Source: Phycisphaerales bacterium (GTDB taxonomy: Bacteria > Planctomycetota > Phycisphaerae > Phycisphaerales > UBA1924). From it: 64,000 nt of DNA. The stretch lies in NCBI GenBank assembly GCA_016709445.1, contig JADJMV010000008.1, positions 186,001-250,000 of the forward strand, written 5' to 3'. Numbering within the stretch: the stretch's first letter is position 1; each line of letters begins with the position of its first letter. This document shows positions 8,397 to 16,750 of this stretch, piece after piece. Under the pieces are notes generated by a model. The model worked only from the letters and a program-made list of their open reading frames with translations, had not been told where the DNA came from and made no database searches. Both the position numbers and the translations under genes were made by a program.

Positions 8397-10556
8397 TCAG
8401 TCCGCAAGGGGCACGACGACGTCGGCGTTCTCGCGGCCGATGGCGGTCTTCTCGCGCCCACCGGGGAGCAGGACCCGCACGAGGACCTGGCGATCGGGCG
8501 CTCGCCACCGCCCCTCGCGCCGGGAAGCTCGGACCACGAGCGAGTCGCCCTCGCGCTCCGCGACATAGGTCGTCAGACGGTACTCGCCGTCGCGGAATTC
8601 CCACCCGTCGCCGAAGTCCTCGTACAGACTGCCCGCGGCCCGCCCCTCGTCATCGAGCGACACAATCAGCAGGAGCGGATCGAGTGGCTTCTCGCCGGTG
8701 TGCTGCTGGACAGGTCCGACCGGGAGGATCGACCCGACGCGGGCGTAGAGACGTGGCAGATCCGCGTCGTCGCTGTCGTTGAAATCGAAGGGCCGCCACG
8801 CGGTGGCGAAGTCCCGCGGCAGGACCGGCGTTCGGTCCCGCTCGGGCGTCAAGTCCGGCACGACCATGAGATCGCCGCCCAGCAGGAACGCATCGTCCTC
8901 GGATCGCAGAGCGGGGTCCCGCGGATCGAGGAAGAACAGGGGCCGGATGATCGGCATGCCCGTCTCGTGCGCCTCGTGGAAGAGGGTGTACATATACGGA
9001 AGCAACCGGTAGCGCCGCTCGAGCGCGCGGCGGCAGGTCGCCTCGACCTCGGGGCCAAACGCCCATGGCTCCTTGTCGATGTTGCCCTTGCCGGTGTGCC
9101 CGCGGGCGAAGGGGAACATCGCGCCGACGCCCATCCAGCGCGCAAACATGCGTCCATCCCCGTTGCCGGCAAAGCCGCCGATGTCCGGCCCGGTGAAGGG
9201 ATTGCCGGAGAGCCCGAGATTGATCACCATCGGCACCGACGACTCGAGGTGGTACCACTCGGCGCTGTTGTCTCCAGACCAGGTCGCGGCGTACCGCTGG
9301 CCCCCGAGGTAGTTCGCCCGGCTGAGCACGAACGGCCGCCGGTTGGGGAACGCCGCCATGTAGCCCTCGCGGGTTGCCCGCACCATCTGCATGCCAAAGA
9401 TGTTGTGGTAGGCCGCGTGGGGGCCCTGCCCCCCGAGATCCTCGTCGGCCCGGTGGATGTTGTCGAGCGGCATCGTCTTGCTCTGGACGTTGAAGACCGC
9501 GGGCTCATTCATGTCGTTCCAGAGCCCGTCCACACCCAGCTTCACGAAGTCGCCCACCAGGCCCGACCACCAGGCGCGAACGGTGCTGCTGGTGAAGTCC
9601 GGGAAAACACACTTGCCCGGCCAGACCTCGCCGACATACGGCTCGCCGGACGCCGCCTTGACCCACACGTCCTGACGAGTCCCGCTCTTGTAGACGAAGT
9701 ATGCGGGATCGAGCTTGATGCCCGGATCGAGCATCCACACGTTGCGGAAGCCGATGTCGTGCAGGTCGGAGATGAGGCCCCGCGGATTCGGGAAGCCAGT
9801 CGGGTCGAACGTAAACACGCGGAACCCGTCCATGTAATCGATATCCATCCAGATGACATCGGCCGGGATGGAATGCTCTCGGAACCCTCGCGCGACATCG
9901 AGAACCCTTGAGGCCGGGTGGTAGGAATAGCGGCACTGGTGATACCCCAGCGCCCAGAGCGGCGGCATCTCGATCTTGCCGGTCAGATCCGCAAGCGCCA
10001 TCACGACTTCCTGCGGTGAGGAGCGTTCGATCACGATCACCGCAAAGTCGGGCCCGTCCGACCGGATGTCGATCCCGGAGGTCAGGTCGATGCGCAGGTG
10101 GTATGTCGTGTCAGCCAGCACGCCGAACGCCGTGCCGTCGGCCCGCACCGCGAGCACCCAGGGATGGCTCTGATACAGGTGCGGCATCGCGTCGCCATAC
10201 CCGTAGGCGTCGAAGTTCCAACACTCGACCACCCGGCCGTTGCGGAGCAGCGGGCCGGCAACCTCGCCCGTCCCGTACAGGCTCGTCCCCGCCTCGATCC
10301 CGACGGAAACGCACTCCTTCCCGTCGTCCGTCTCGTAGAACCGCGGCCGGACGGCGGTGTCCGCCGGCGCCGGCCCGATCGCTGGCATGGGATGCAGCAG
10401 CGCCGCCGAGGGACGAAGATCCCCCGACGCGACGCCGTCGTCCGTGAAACGCACGATCCCGGGGCCGAGCAGTTCCGCCCGCGGCTGGGCCTGCGCGCCG
10501 GCCCCGGCGATGCCGAACAGAAGGGCCGAGAACACGCGACGGATTCCGGTGGGCAT
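8397..10556 (-). CDS. Secreted alpha-glucosidase, glycoside hydrolase family 31
   Basis: This 719-residue retaining alpha-glycosidase starts with a signal peptide (MPTGIRRVFSALLFGIAG, cleavage after AQA). GGAG lies 6 bases before the ATG at 10556; the frame stays open further upstream, but that part is only the reverse of the amylase gene. An N-terminal beta-sandwich leads into the GH31 barrel: MPPLWALGYHQCRYSY, then DVIWMDIDYMDGFRVF, then the nucleophile signature LWNDMNEP with Asp348, and the acid/base region WSGDN with Asp429. A beta-rich C-terminal part follows (VGSILPVGP). Likely substrates are maltose, malto-oligosaccharides or other alpha-glucans outside the cytoplasm; GH31 also includes xylosidases, so specificity is not certain. 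It is divergent from the GH13 alpha-amylase at 10689, which supports a shared alpha-glucan role. Confidence 0.93.
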   Translation of the reverse strand: MPTGIRRVFSALLFGIAGAGAQAQPRAELLGPGIVRFTDDGVASGDLRPSAALLHPMPAIGPAPADTAVRPRFYETDDGKECVSVGIEAGTSLYGTGEVAGPLLRNGRVVECWNFDAYGYGDAMPHLYQSHPWVLAVRADGTAFGVLADTTYHLRIDLTSGIDIRSDGPDFAVIVIERSSPQEVVMALADLTGKIEMPPLWALGYHQCRYSYHPASRVLDVARGFREHSIPADVIWMDIDYMDGFRVFTFDPTGFPNPRGLISDLHDIGFRNVWMLDPGIKLDPAYFVYKSGTRQDVWVKAASGEPYVGEVWPGKCVFPDFTSSTVRAWWSGLVGDFVKLGVDGLWNDMNEPAVFNVQSKTMPLDNIHRADEDLGGQGPHAAYHNIFGMQMVRATREGYMAAFPNRRPFVLSRANYLGGQRYAATWSGDNSAEWYHLESSVPMVINLGLSGNPFTGPDIGGFAGNGDGRMFARWMGVGAMFPFARGHTGKGNIDKEPWAFGPEVEATCRRALERRYRLLPYMYTLFHEAHETGMPIIRPLFFLDPRDPALRSEDDAFLLGGDLMVVPDLTPERDRTPVLPRDFATAWRPFDFNDSDDADLPRLYARVGSILPVGPVQQHTGEKPLDPLLLIVSLDDEGRAAGSLYEDFGDGWEFRDGEYRLTTYVAEREGDSLVVRASRREGRWRAPDRQVLVRVLLPGGREKTAIGRENADVVVPLAD

Positions 10557-10688
10557 GCGAATCTCCGGGTCCTGTGAGGCGGATCGGCGACAGGGACGTT
10601 GCCGGTGGCCGGCAATCGTACGTTCTTCTTTCCCCGGATGGGCCGGGCGGCCATAATGCACCGGGGCGTGGGGAAGGAGCGCGCGGGG

Positions 10689-13421
10689 ATGGCGAGACCC
10701 TACTGGAACGCCTGCTGGATCGGTCCGACGGCCCTGTTGGTGGCCGCCGGGGCTGGCCCGGCCCTGGCGCAGGAAGACCCCCCGGCGATCCTGCAATGGT
10801 TCGAGTGCCCCTGGCAGTGGGTCGAGTACCGCGCGCCGGACTTCTTCCAGGCGGGGTACGGATCGGTCTGGATCCCGCCCCCCTCGAAGTGCGCCGACTC
10901 CAAGAGCCCCGGCTACGACACCTTCGACCGGTTCAACCTGGGCTCGCCGAACGCCCCGACCGCCTACGGGACGGAGCAGGGCTTCCGCGCCGCGATCGGC
11001 GAGCTGCACGCGGCCGACGGCCAGGTGTTCGTCGACCTGATCATGAACCACAACTCGTCCCGACAGACAAGCGCGAGCTTTCAGCAGGCCGGCGGCTATC
11101 CCGGGTTCTGGATGCATCCCGAGACGCCGCCCCGCAACAAGTTGCCGACCGACAACTGGGGGGACTTCCACGCCGGGAACTCCGGGGGCTATCTGCAATC
11201 GGAGAACCCCAACGGCTCGAACTACGATCTCCTGCGGGGCGATCTGGTCGCGCTGATCGACATCTCCCAGGAGTCCAACAACCAATTCATCCGCCAACCG
11301 GTGCGGGAGGGGGACGGCCGGAACATCCCCGCAGGAACGGTCTACAACAGGCCGGATCCGTCGAATGCGCGGTTCTACCCCGATCTGGCTCTCGGCCCGA
11401 AGATCGTGCAGAATCACGGCACCTCGCGCAACCCGCCGCCCGGACAGGGCTACTGGGAGTTCTACTTCTACCCGTTCAACACCGACGACCCGCTCGCGGG
11501 CGACGCGGTGACCGACAACACGACCGGGATGCTCCTCCGCTTCACACAGTGGCTGCTCGACGAGTTTGGGGTAGATGGCTACCGCCTCGACGCGGCCAAG
11601 CACGTGCCCAGTTGGTTCTGGGATACGTATTGGGACAGCGTGCTCTACCAACGGCGGACGACGCCGGCGGGCTCGAAGGCGACACCGTTCTCCTTCGTCG
11701 AGAGTGTCGAGAGCAATTCCTTCACCTACGGCAACTACGTACGGAAAGACGGGTTCGCCGATCGCGACGCGCTCGATCTCAACGGCGCCGGCCAGCTCCG
11801 CGCCCTCCTCAACGCGGGCGGATTCGGGTCGTGGCAGAATGTCCTCAGCGCCCAGATCGATACCGCCGACGACGGATTCAACAACGGCACGCTCGGCGTC
11901 AACCACGTCTTCAGCCACGATAACGGCTCGGCCGGCGATGGCGGCACCGCCCCGCCGCTCCCCACCGCCCGTCAGCAAGGACTCCCCATGATGGCGTACA
12001 CGCTGCTCCGGCCCGGGCCGGCCATCGTGTACCACAACGCCCGCGGGATCTCACGTTCCGGCGGCTTCTGGCCCCGCGAGGGCTCCCCGGACGCCCTCGG
12101 CCTCGACCCAGCCTCCGATGCCCCGGACGCCACCCTCACCACGCTCGTCGCCATCAGGAATGAGTACGGCCGGGGTGAGTTCCTGCCCTCCGCGCAGAAC
12201 AGCGACGATGTGCTTGTCTTCCAGCGGGCGACGCACACGGGCGACGGCTACACGGCGAATCTCCTCGTCGGTGTCTGCGATCGCTACGACGCCGGCATCG
12301 AGCAGCGGACCGTGCCGACCGCCTTCCCCCCGGGCACCCGGCTGCACGAACTCACGGGGAACGCAGCCGACCCCATCGTCGACCCCAACGATCAGATCCC
12401 CGACACCCTCGTGGTGAACGCCGGCGGGTCGGTGGCGCTGTCGGTCCCCCACAACAAGACTGGATCGACGGAGCACGGCAGGGGCTTCGTCGCGTACGGC
12501 CCCGCCCTCCCGGTGGGCAGCCTGACGCTCACGAACGTCGCCGCGACCCTGCCCCCAGACCCCCCGAACGCCCCGGCCTATCGGCGTCGCCTCGCCGAGA
12601 TCCCGGTGATCCATGCAGACACGTTCTTGGTGCAACTCACGACCACCCAAGCCGATGCGCTCGATCCGAACACCGATGACAACGCGCTGCTCCGATTCAA
12701 CCAGGGATTCCTCGATCTCAACGGCAACGGGAGCACAGACTTCGGCGAGGGCCTCGGCCCGATTTCGGGGTATGAGCAGTTCACCACCCTGCACGAGCCG
12801 CTCTTCGGTTCGGGCGGGTCGGAGGGACGCTACTGGCAGGAGATCCGATCGAGCGACCTGCCCGAGGGCTTCAACTACCTCTCCGTGATCGCATTCCGCC
12901 ACCGGCTCGCCGGTTCGGATCCCCTGTTCCGAGAGTTCCGGCGGACCGTCTACATCGACAACCGACCACCCTCGGTGGCGCTCGTCGATCCGGGGACGAT
13001 CAACGACGAGACGTGGGAGTTCCAAGCCAGCCTGCCGGACCGCACGGCCCAGCGGGTCCACTTCTTCTGGGATCTTCCGCCGGAGACCGATCCCATCCCG
13101 CTGATCTCTGTGTTCAACCAGGGTTCCAAGCGCGATCGATTCGATTGGCGCTGGACCCAGACGGGCATCACCCACGGCTGGCACTCGCTGACGATCGTCC
13201 CCGTCGAGGTCACGGAAACGGCCGGCGTCCAACGCTTCGATCTCTTCGCGGATCTCTGCCGCGCCGATGTCAACGTCGACGGCCAGGTGAATACGCTCGA
13301 CTTCATCGCCTTCCTCGGGCTATGGGCCGGGCAGGACGAGGGCGCAGACTACACCGGCGACGGCATCGTCAACACGCTGGACTTCGTCGCGTTTCTGAAC
13401 GAGTGGGTCGCGGGCTGCTAG
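10689..13421 (+). CDS. Secreted alpha-amylase (GH13) with Gly-Cys-ending dockerin
   Basis: This 910-residue exported enzyme cuts internal alpha-1,4 bonds of starch-like polymers. The ATG at 10689 is chosen for AAGGAG 9 bases upstream and the clean signal peptide ending in LAQ. All four GH13 regions are present: DLIMNHNS (I, from Asp116), GYRLDAAKH (II, nucleophile Asp301), FVESVES (III, acid/base Glu338) and FSHDNG (IV, Asp411). After the barrel come beta-rich domains of about 330 residues and, at residues about 860-910, a dockerin with two EF-like loops (DVNVDGQVNTLDFI, DYTGDGIVNTLDFV). The chain ends in EWVAGC; a final Gly-Cys is characteristic of a planctomycete dockerin class thought to act in surface anchoring. 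It pairs with the divergent GH31 enzyme. Confidence 0.93.
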   Translation: MARPYWNACWIGPTALLVAAGAGPALAQEDPPAILQWFECPWQWVEYRAPDFFQAGYGSVWIPPPSKCADSKSPGYDTFDRFNLGSPNAPTAYGTEQGFRAAIGELHAADGQVFVDLIMNHNSSRQTSASFQQAGGYPGFWMHPETPPRNKLPTDNWGDFHAGNSGGYLQSENPNGSNYDLLRGDLVALIDISQESNNQFIRQPVREGDGRNIPAGTVYNRPDPSNARFYPDLALGPKIVQNHGTSRNPPPGQGYWEFYFYPFNTDDPLAGDAVTDNTTGMLLRFTQWLLDEFGVDGYRLDAAKHVPSWFWDTYWDSVLYQRRTTPAGSKATPFSFVESVESNSFTYGNYVRKDGFADRDALDLNGAGQLRALLNAGGFGSWQNVLSAQIDTADDGFNNGTLGVNHVFSHDNGSAGDGGTAPPLPTARQQGLPMMAYTLLRPGPAIVYHNARGISRSGGFWPREGSPDALGLDPASDAPDATLTTLVAIRNEYGRGEFLPSAQNSDDVLVFQRATHTGDGYTANLLVGVCDRYDAGIEQRTVPTAFPPGTRLHELTGNAADPIVDPNDQIPDTLVVNAGGSVALSVPHNKTGSTEHGRGFVAYGPALPVGSLTLTNVAATLPPDPPNAPAYRRRLAEIPVIHADTFLVQLTTTQADALDPNTDDNALLRFNQGFLDLNGNGSTDFGEGLGPISGYEQFTTLHEPLFGSGGSEGRYWQEIRSSDLPEGFNYLSVIAFRHRLAGSDPLFREFRRTVYIDNRPPSVALVDPGTINDETWEFQASLPDRTAQRVHFFWDLPPETDPIPLISVFNQGSKRDRFDWRWTQTGITHGWHSLTIVPVEVTETAGVQRFDLFADLCRADVNVDGQVNTLDFIAFLGLWAGQDEGADYTGDGIVNTLDFVAFLNEWVAGC

Positions 13422-13430
13422 GCCCCGGGT

Positions 13431-14777
13431 TCAAGCATCGACGATCTTGCCGGCGGCCGCGTCCCACCGGAGCACCTGCTGGCGGCGGAGCGCCTCGACG
13501 ATGAGCTTGATGGAGATCATCGTTGAGAATCCAAGATCGACACCGCAATGCGGCGTCTCTTCGCCACGGATCGAGTGGATGAAGTTCCGGTAGCAATCGC
13601 TGCGCTCGCCCGGAGAGAGCGTGTAGCTCACCTCGCCCTTCGGCGGGTCCGGGATCCAGCGGCCGCGGCGGTCCTGCGACATCCCCGCGTCCACCCGGTC
13701 CTTATTCGCGGATCGGAACTCGGGGTAGAACGCCGCCTGCTCCTGCACGACCACATCATGCTCGCCGACCGTCGCGGTAGCATGTCGGCCACGCACCTGG
13801 ATCTCGATGCCCGTGTCGGTTGTCGAGGAGGCCGCGAGCATGATCGAGTGCTCGCTCGGAAAGTCCACCACCGCGATCATCTGGTCGGGGATCTCCCGGC
13901 TGTCAAAGATGGTATACCGCCCCCCGCCACACACCACCCTCGCCGGTTCCTCACCTTCGGGTCCACGGGCGGCGAGCAGGAGCGGAGCGAGCACGGCGAA
14001 GAGAAACTCGCTCGCCATCCCACCGCTGTAATCGTAAAACTTGCGGTAGTGGAAGAATCGGTCGGCGCTGTATTCCACCTCGGGAGCGAGACCCCACTTG
14101 TGCCCCAGCCATTGATCCCACCAGAGGTAGTTGTCTTCCGCGGGCGAGAGCGATGCGGTACCGGAGTAGGGAGGGGAGAGCAGCGGTAGGCGCGGATTGA
14201 CGCAGAACCCGCCCTGGCTCCAGGTCACCTTACCAATCCGCGAATGCACGACGTCGTCACGGATCTGCCAATATCGGTCATCACTGCACCGCCGCACGCC
14301 GACCGCGAGCACCGACTTGGTCCGACGCGTCGTCTCACGGATGGCGAGCGCCTGCTCGATCGTGTGGCAAAGCGGAGTCTCGACGAAGACCGCCTTCCCC
14401 GCCTCCATCGCCTCAGTGGCGATCTTCGCGTGCCAATGGTCGGGCGTCGCGACAACGACGGCATCGATGTCGTGGTCGTCCAGCACTTCGCGGTAGTCGA
14501 ACGTCGCCCGCTCGTCCGGCACAACGCCAATCCCGGACGCCACGTTCAGATGCGGCCGGTAGACGTCGCAGACCCGGTGGATCGAGAGGTTGAGATCACT
14601 GGTATGCCGCGCGAAGACCTTCAGCAATTCTTGCCCGTGCGGCCCGCAGCCAACGATGCCGATCCGAATCGACTCGCCCGACCCGCCAACTCTCGCCCAC
14701 GAGGCCGCGGGCAATCCGGCGGCCAGGGCGCCCGCTGCTGCCGTGCGCTCCAGGAACTCGCGGCGATGCATGCTCAT
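13431..14777 (-). CDS. Tat-exported Gfo/Idh/MocA family oxidoreductase (atypical)
   Basis: This 448-residue protein of the NAD(P)-dependent Gfo/Idh/MocA family begins with a twin-arginine signal (HRREFLERTAAAGALAAG), so it folds in the cytoplasm and is exported. The Rossmann motif GIVGCGPHG follows at about residue 37. In the usual E-K-P motif the Lys is replaced (VFVETPLC), although both family members at 16751 and 19017 keep EKP. That Lys normally contacts the nicotinamide and substrate, so chemistry may differ or be lost. The start at 14777 is favoured by GGAG 6 bases before it; an ATG at 14792 overlaps the apbE stop as ATGA and is possible. It is the second gene of an apbE operon and ends 9 bases from the convergent amylase stop. 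Confidence 0.82.
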   Translation of the reverse strand: MSMHRREFLERTAAAGALAAGLPAASWARVGGSGESIRIGIVGCGPHGQELLKVFARHTSDLNLSIHRVCDVYRPHLNVASGIGVVPDERATFDYREVLDDHDIDAVVVATPDHWHAKIATEAMEAGKAVFVETPLCHTIEQALAIRETTRRTKSVLAVGVRRCSDDRYWQIRDDVVHSRIGKVTWSQGGFCVNPRLPLLSPPYSGTASLSPAEDNYLWWDQWLGHKWGLAPEVEYSADRFFHYRKFYDYSGGMASEFLFAVLAPLLLAARGPEGEEPARVVCGGGRYTIFDSREIPDQMIAVVDFPSEHSIMLAASSTTDTGIEIQVRGRHATATVGEHDVVVQEQAAFYPEFRSANKDRVDAGMSQDRRGRWIPDPPKGEVSYTLSPGERSDCYRNFIHSIRGEETPHCGVDLGFSTMISIKLIVEALRRQQVLRWDAAAGKIVDA

Positions 14778-14788
14778 CGGTCTCTCCG

Positions 14789-15838
14789 TCATGGTTGTGC
14801 CGTGGCCGACCCCGGCTCCGACTGAATCAGCGATGCACGAGGTCCGAACCGGTACTCGCGCCCATCCACCATCATTCGCACCCCGATCCCCGTCCCGCCT
14901 CGCAGGGCAGCGGATGCTCGCTCCGGCCCCATCACACACACCGCCGAGGCCATCGCATCCGATGTCGTCGCATCCGGGGCCACCACGGTGGCCGCCGTGC
15001 GGGAGGTCAGGCCCAGCCCGGTGCCCGGGTCCAGGATGTGAGAGTACCGCTCACCCTCGATCTCGATGTACTGCGCGGTATCTCCCGAGGTCGAGACGCC
15101 CGCGTTCGCCAGCCGCACAAACGGTGCGGGCCCTGAGCCATACCCGGTCTCAACGGCCACGCGCCACCCCGTCTCGCCCGGCGGCGGGCTCCCGGCCCGC
15201 ACGTCCCCCGCCAGGGCGACCAGGCAGCGGCGAGCCCCGCGCGACCGCAGCACCTCCACCGCCGCATCAGCGGCGAACCCCTTGCCGATACCTCCGAGAT
15301 CGAGGTGCATCCCCTCGACCCCCAACCTCACCGCCCGAGTCCGCGGGTCGAGCTCGACCAAACGCCACCCGACCGCCTGCCGCGCAGCCAGGGTCTCCGA
15401 CGCCTCCGGCAGTCGATGGTTCCGTCGCGCGGCCCTCCAAAGACTGGACAACGGACCCACCGTGCAGTCGAACGCCCCGCTCGACCATTCGGAGATTTCC
15501 CGGGCCCGCGTGAGCACCCGGAACAAATCCACCGACACCGGGGTCCAAACGCCCGCCGGTCGGGCGCACAAACGCACGATCTCGCTATCCTGCCGGTAGT
15601 CGCTCATGACGCCGTCGAGTGTGGCGATCCGGGCGAACGCGGCCGAGGCGGCGTCCTTCGCCACCGCCTCGTCTGGCGCGTAGAGAATGACGCGGGTCTC
15701 GACACCCATGTGGATCTGGGTGTACGCAAAACGAGCGAGGTGTCGGTCCGACGCGGTCCCGCAGCCGCCGAGGCCGGAGGCGCAGAGCAACAGAAGGGCC
15801 GTCATGCAGCAGAGCAGGTTCGGGACTCGCCGACTCAT
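14789..15838 (-). CDS. apbE: FAD:protein FMN transferase (ApbE family), lipoprotein
   Basis: ApbE proteins take FMN from FAD and attach it covalently to Thr or Ser of exported flavoproteins, using magnesium. This 349-residue protein has a lipoprotein signal with lipobox LGGC near residue 26, placing it in the periplasm on a membrane. Family motifs are present in order: DGVMSDYRQDSEI, DLGGIGKGFAADAAV, HILDPGTGLGLTSRTAATV, and the metal-site TSDAMASAV. The start at 15838 is tentative because its Shine-Dalgarno is weak; it shares the bases CATG with the divergent SUMF1 gene. The next gene in the operon is an exported oxidoreductase. No FMN-binding-domain protein with the usual target motif is seen in this window, so the flavinylated partner is elsewhere. 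Confidence 0.9.
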   Translation of the reverse strand: MSRRVPNLLCCMTALLLLCASGLGGCGTASDRHLARFAYTQIHMGVETRVILYAPDEAVAKDAASAAFARIATLDGVMSDYRQDSEIVRLCARPAGVWTPVSVDLFRVLTRAREISEWSSGAFDCTVGPLSSLWRAARRNHRLPEASETLAARQAVGWRLVELDPRTRAVRLGVEGMHLDLGGIGKGFAADAAVEVLRSRGARRCLVALAGDVRAGSPPPGETGWRVAVETGYGSGPAPFVRLANAGVSTSGDTAQYIEIEGERYSHILDPGTGLGLTSRTAATVVAPDATTSDAMASAVCVMGPERASAALRGGTGIGVRMMVDGREYRFGPRASLIQSEPGSATAQP

Positions 15839-16703
15839 GAACTCAAGATACGCTACCGCCGCCCTTGGCGTGGCGTGCCTCGCCGGCAACCCGTGCTCGG
15901 CACTGGCTCAGACCGCCGCAGCGACTCCCGACGCCCATGCCGGGCCCCAGACCGGAATCGTCGTCGACATCCCCAAGACGACCCTCGAGATCGACCTTGT
16001 CCCGGTCGACTTGGGAGACGGCAAGACGCTGCTGGTCGCCCGCCGCGAGCTGAGTTGGGACCACTACGACACCTTTATCTACGGCCTCGACCAGGCCGAC
16101 CCCGCGAATCCGGACGACGCCGACGTCGTGACCCGACCGACCAAACCCTACATCAATATGGACCGGGGTTGGGGGCACACCAACTTCCCCGCGATGGGTA
16201 TGAGCTATCTCGCGGCCACCGAGTTCTGCAACTGGCTCAGCCACAAGACGGGGCGCCACTTCCGGCTACCGACCGAGGAAGAATGGCACAAGGTCGCCGA
16301 GCAATCCGGCACGACCCCCGAGAATGTTGAGGCCCGTTGCTGGCACGCCTTCAACACCGACGATACCACCATGGAGAGCGCGACCAAGGAACCTGATGAT
16401 CTCGGGCTCTACGACCTCCTCGGCAACGTCGGCGAATGGTGCACCGACGTCGATGGGAAGCCCATCGCCTGCGGCGGGTCGTACATGGACGGGCCGGAGA
16501 TGCTCACACCCGCCGCCCGACAGAAGCCGCACCGCAGCTGGAACGCGACCGATCCCCAGATCCCCAAGAGCAAGTGGTGGCTCGCCGACTGCACCTGGGT
16601 CGGCATCCGCGTGGTCTGCGACCCCGACCAACCCGCGGATCCAACCACAGATCAAACCGCGGATCAGCCCGCTGAACAAGGCAGCAAGCACCCACAGCAG
16701 TAA
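15837..16703 (+). CDS. Exported formylglycine-generating-enzyme-like (SUMF1) protein
   Basis: This 288-residue protein has an N-terminal signal peptide (MNSRYATAALGVACLAGN, cleavage near ALA) and a SUMF1/FGE fold: MSYLAATEFCNWLSHKTG, FRLPTEEEWHKVA, DLLGNVGEWCTD, GGSYMDGPE and the closing VGIRVVC. True FGE converts a sulfatase Cys to formylglycine, but many members of this fold do other chemistry or only bind, and no sulfatase gene lies in the window. The last 30 residues are an odd Asp/Pro/Gln-rich tail with DQPADPTTDQ-type repeats. The start at 15837 overlaps the apbE start; an upstream ATG at 15804, with AAGGG before it, is a real alternative. It is followed 47 bases later by a Gfo/Idh/MocA gene, probably in one operon. 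Confidence 0.82.
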   Translation: MNSRYATAALGVACLAGNPCSALAQTAAATPDAHAGPQTGIVVDIPKTTLEIDLVPVDLGDGKTLLVARRELSWDHYDTFIYGLDQADPANPDDADVVTRPTKPYINMDRGWGHTNFPAMGMSYLAATEFCNWLSHKTGRHFRLPTEEEWHKVAEQSGTTPENVEARCWHAFNTDDTTMESATKEPDDLGLYDLLGNVGEWCTDVDGKPIACGGSYMDGPEMLTPAARQKPHRSWNATDPQIPKSKWWLADCTWVGIRVVCDPDQPADPTTDQTADQPAEQGSKHPQQ

Positions 16704-16750
16704 CCGCCAGGGACCCCCGACCCCGCTTCCCGCCCCCAGAAAGGAATCGC

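Noticed and set aside
10557..12035. An N-terminal extension of the GH31 gene of nearly 500 codons
   Set aside because: It lies entirely opposite the GH13 gene, has no homology-like features, and a signal peptide with ribosome binding site starts at 10556.
15837..16703. SUMF1 protein as a true sulfatase-activating enzyme
   Set aside because: No sulfatase with a C-x-P-x-R motif is encoded in the window, and the catalytic Cys pair could not be assigned with confidence.
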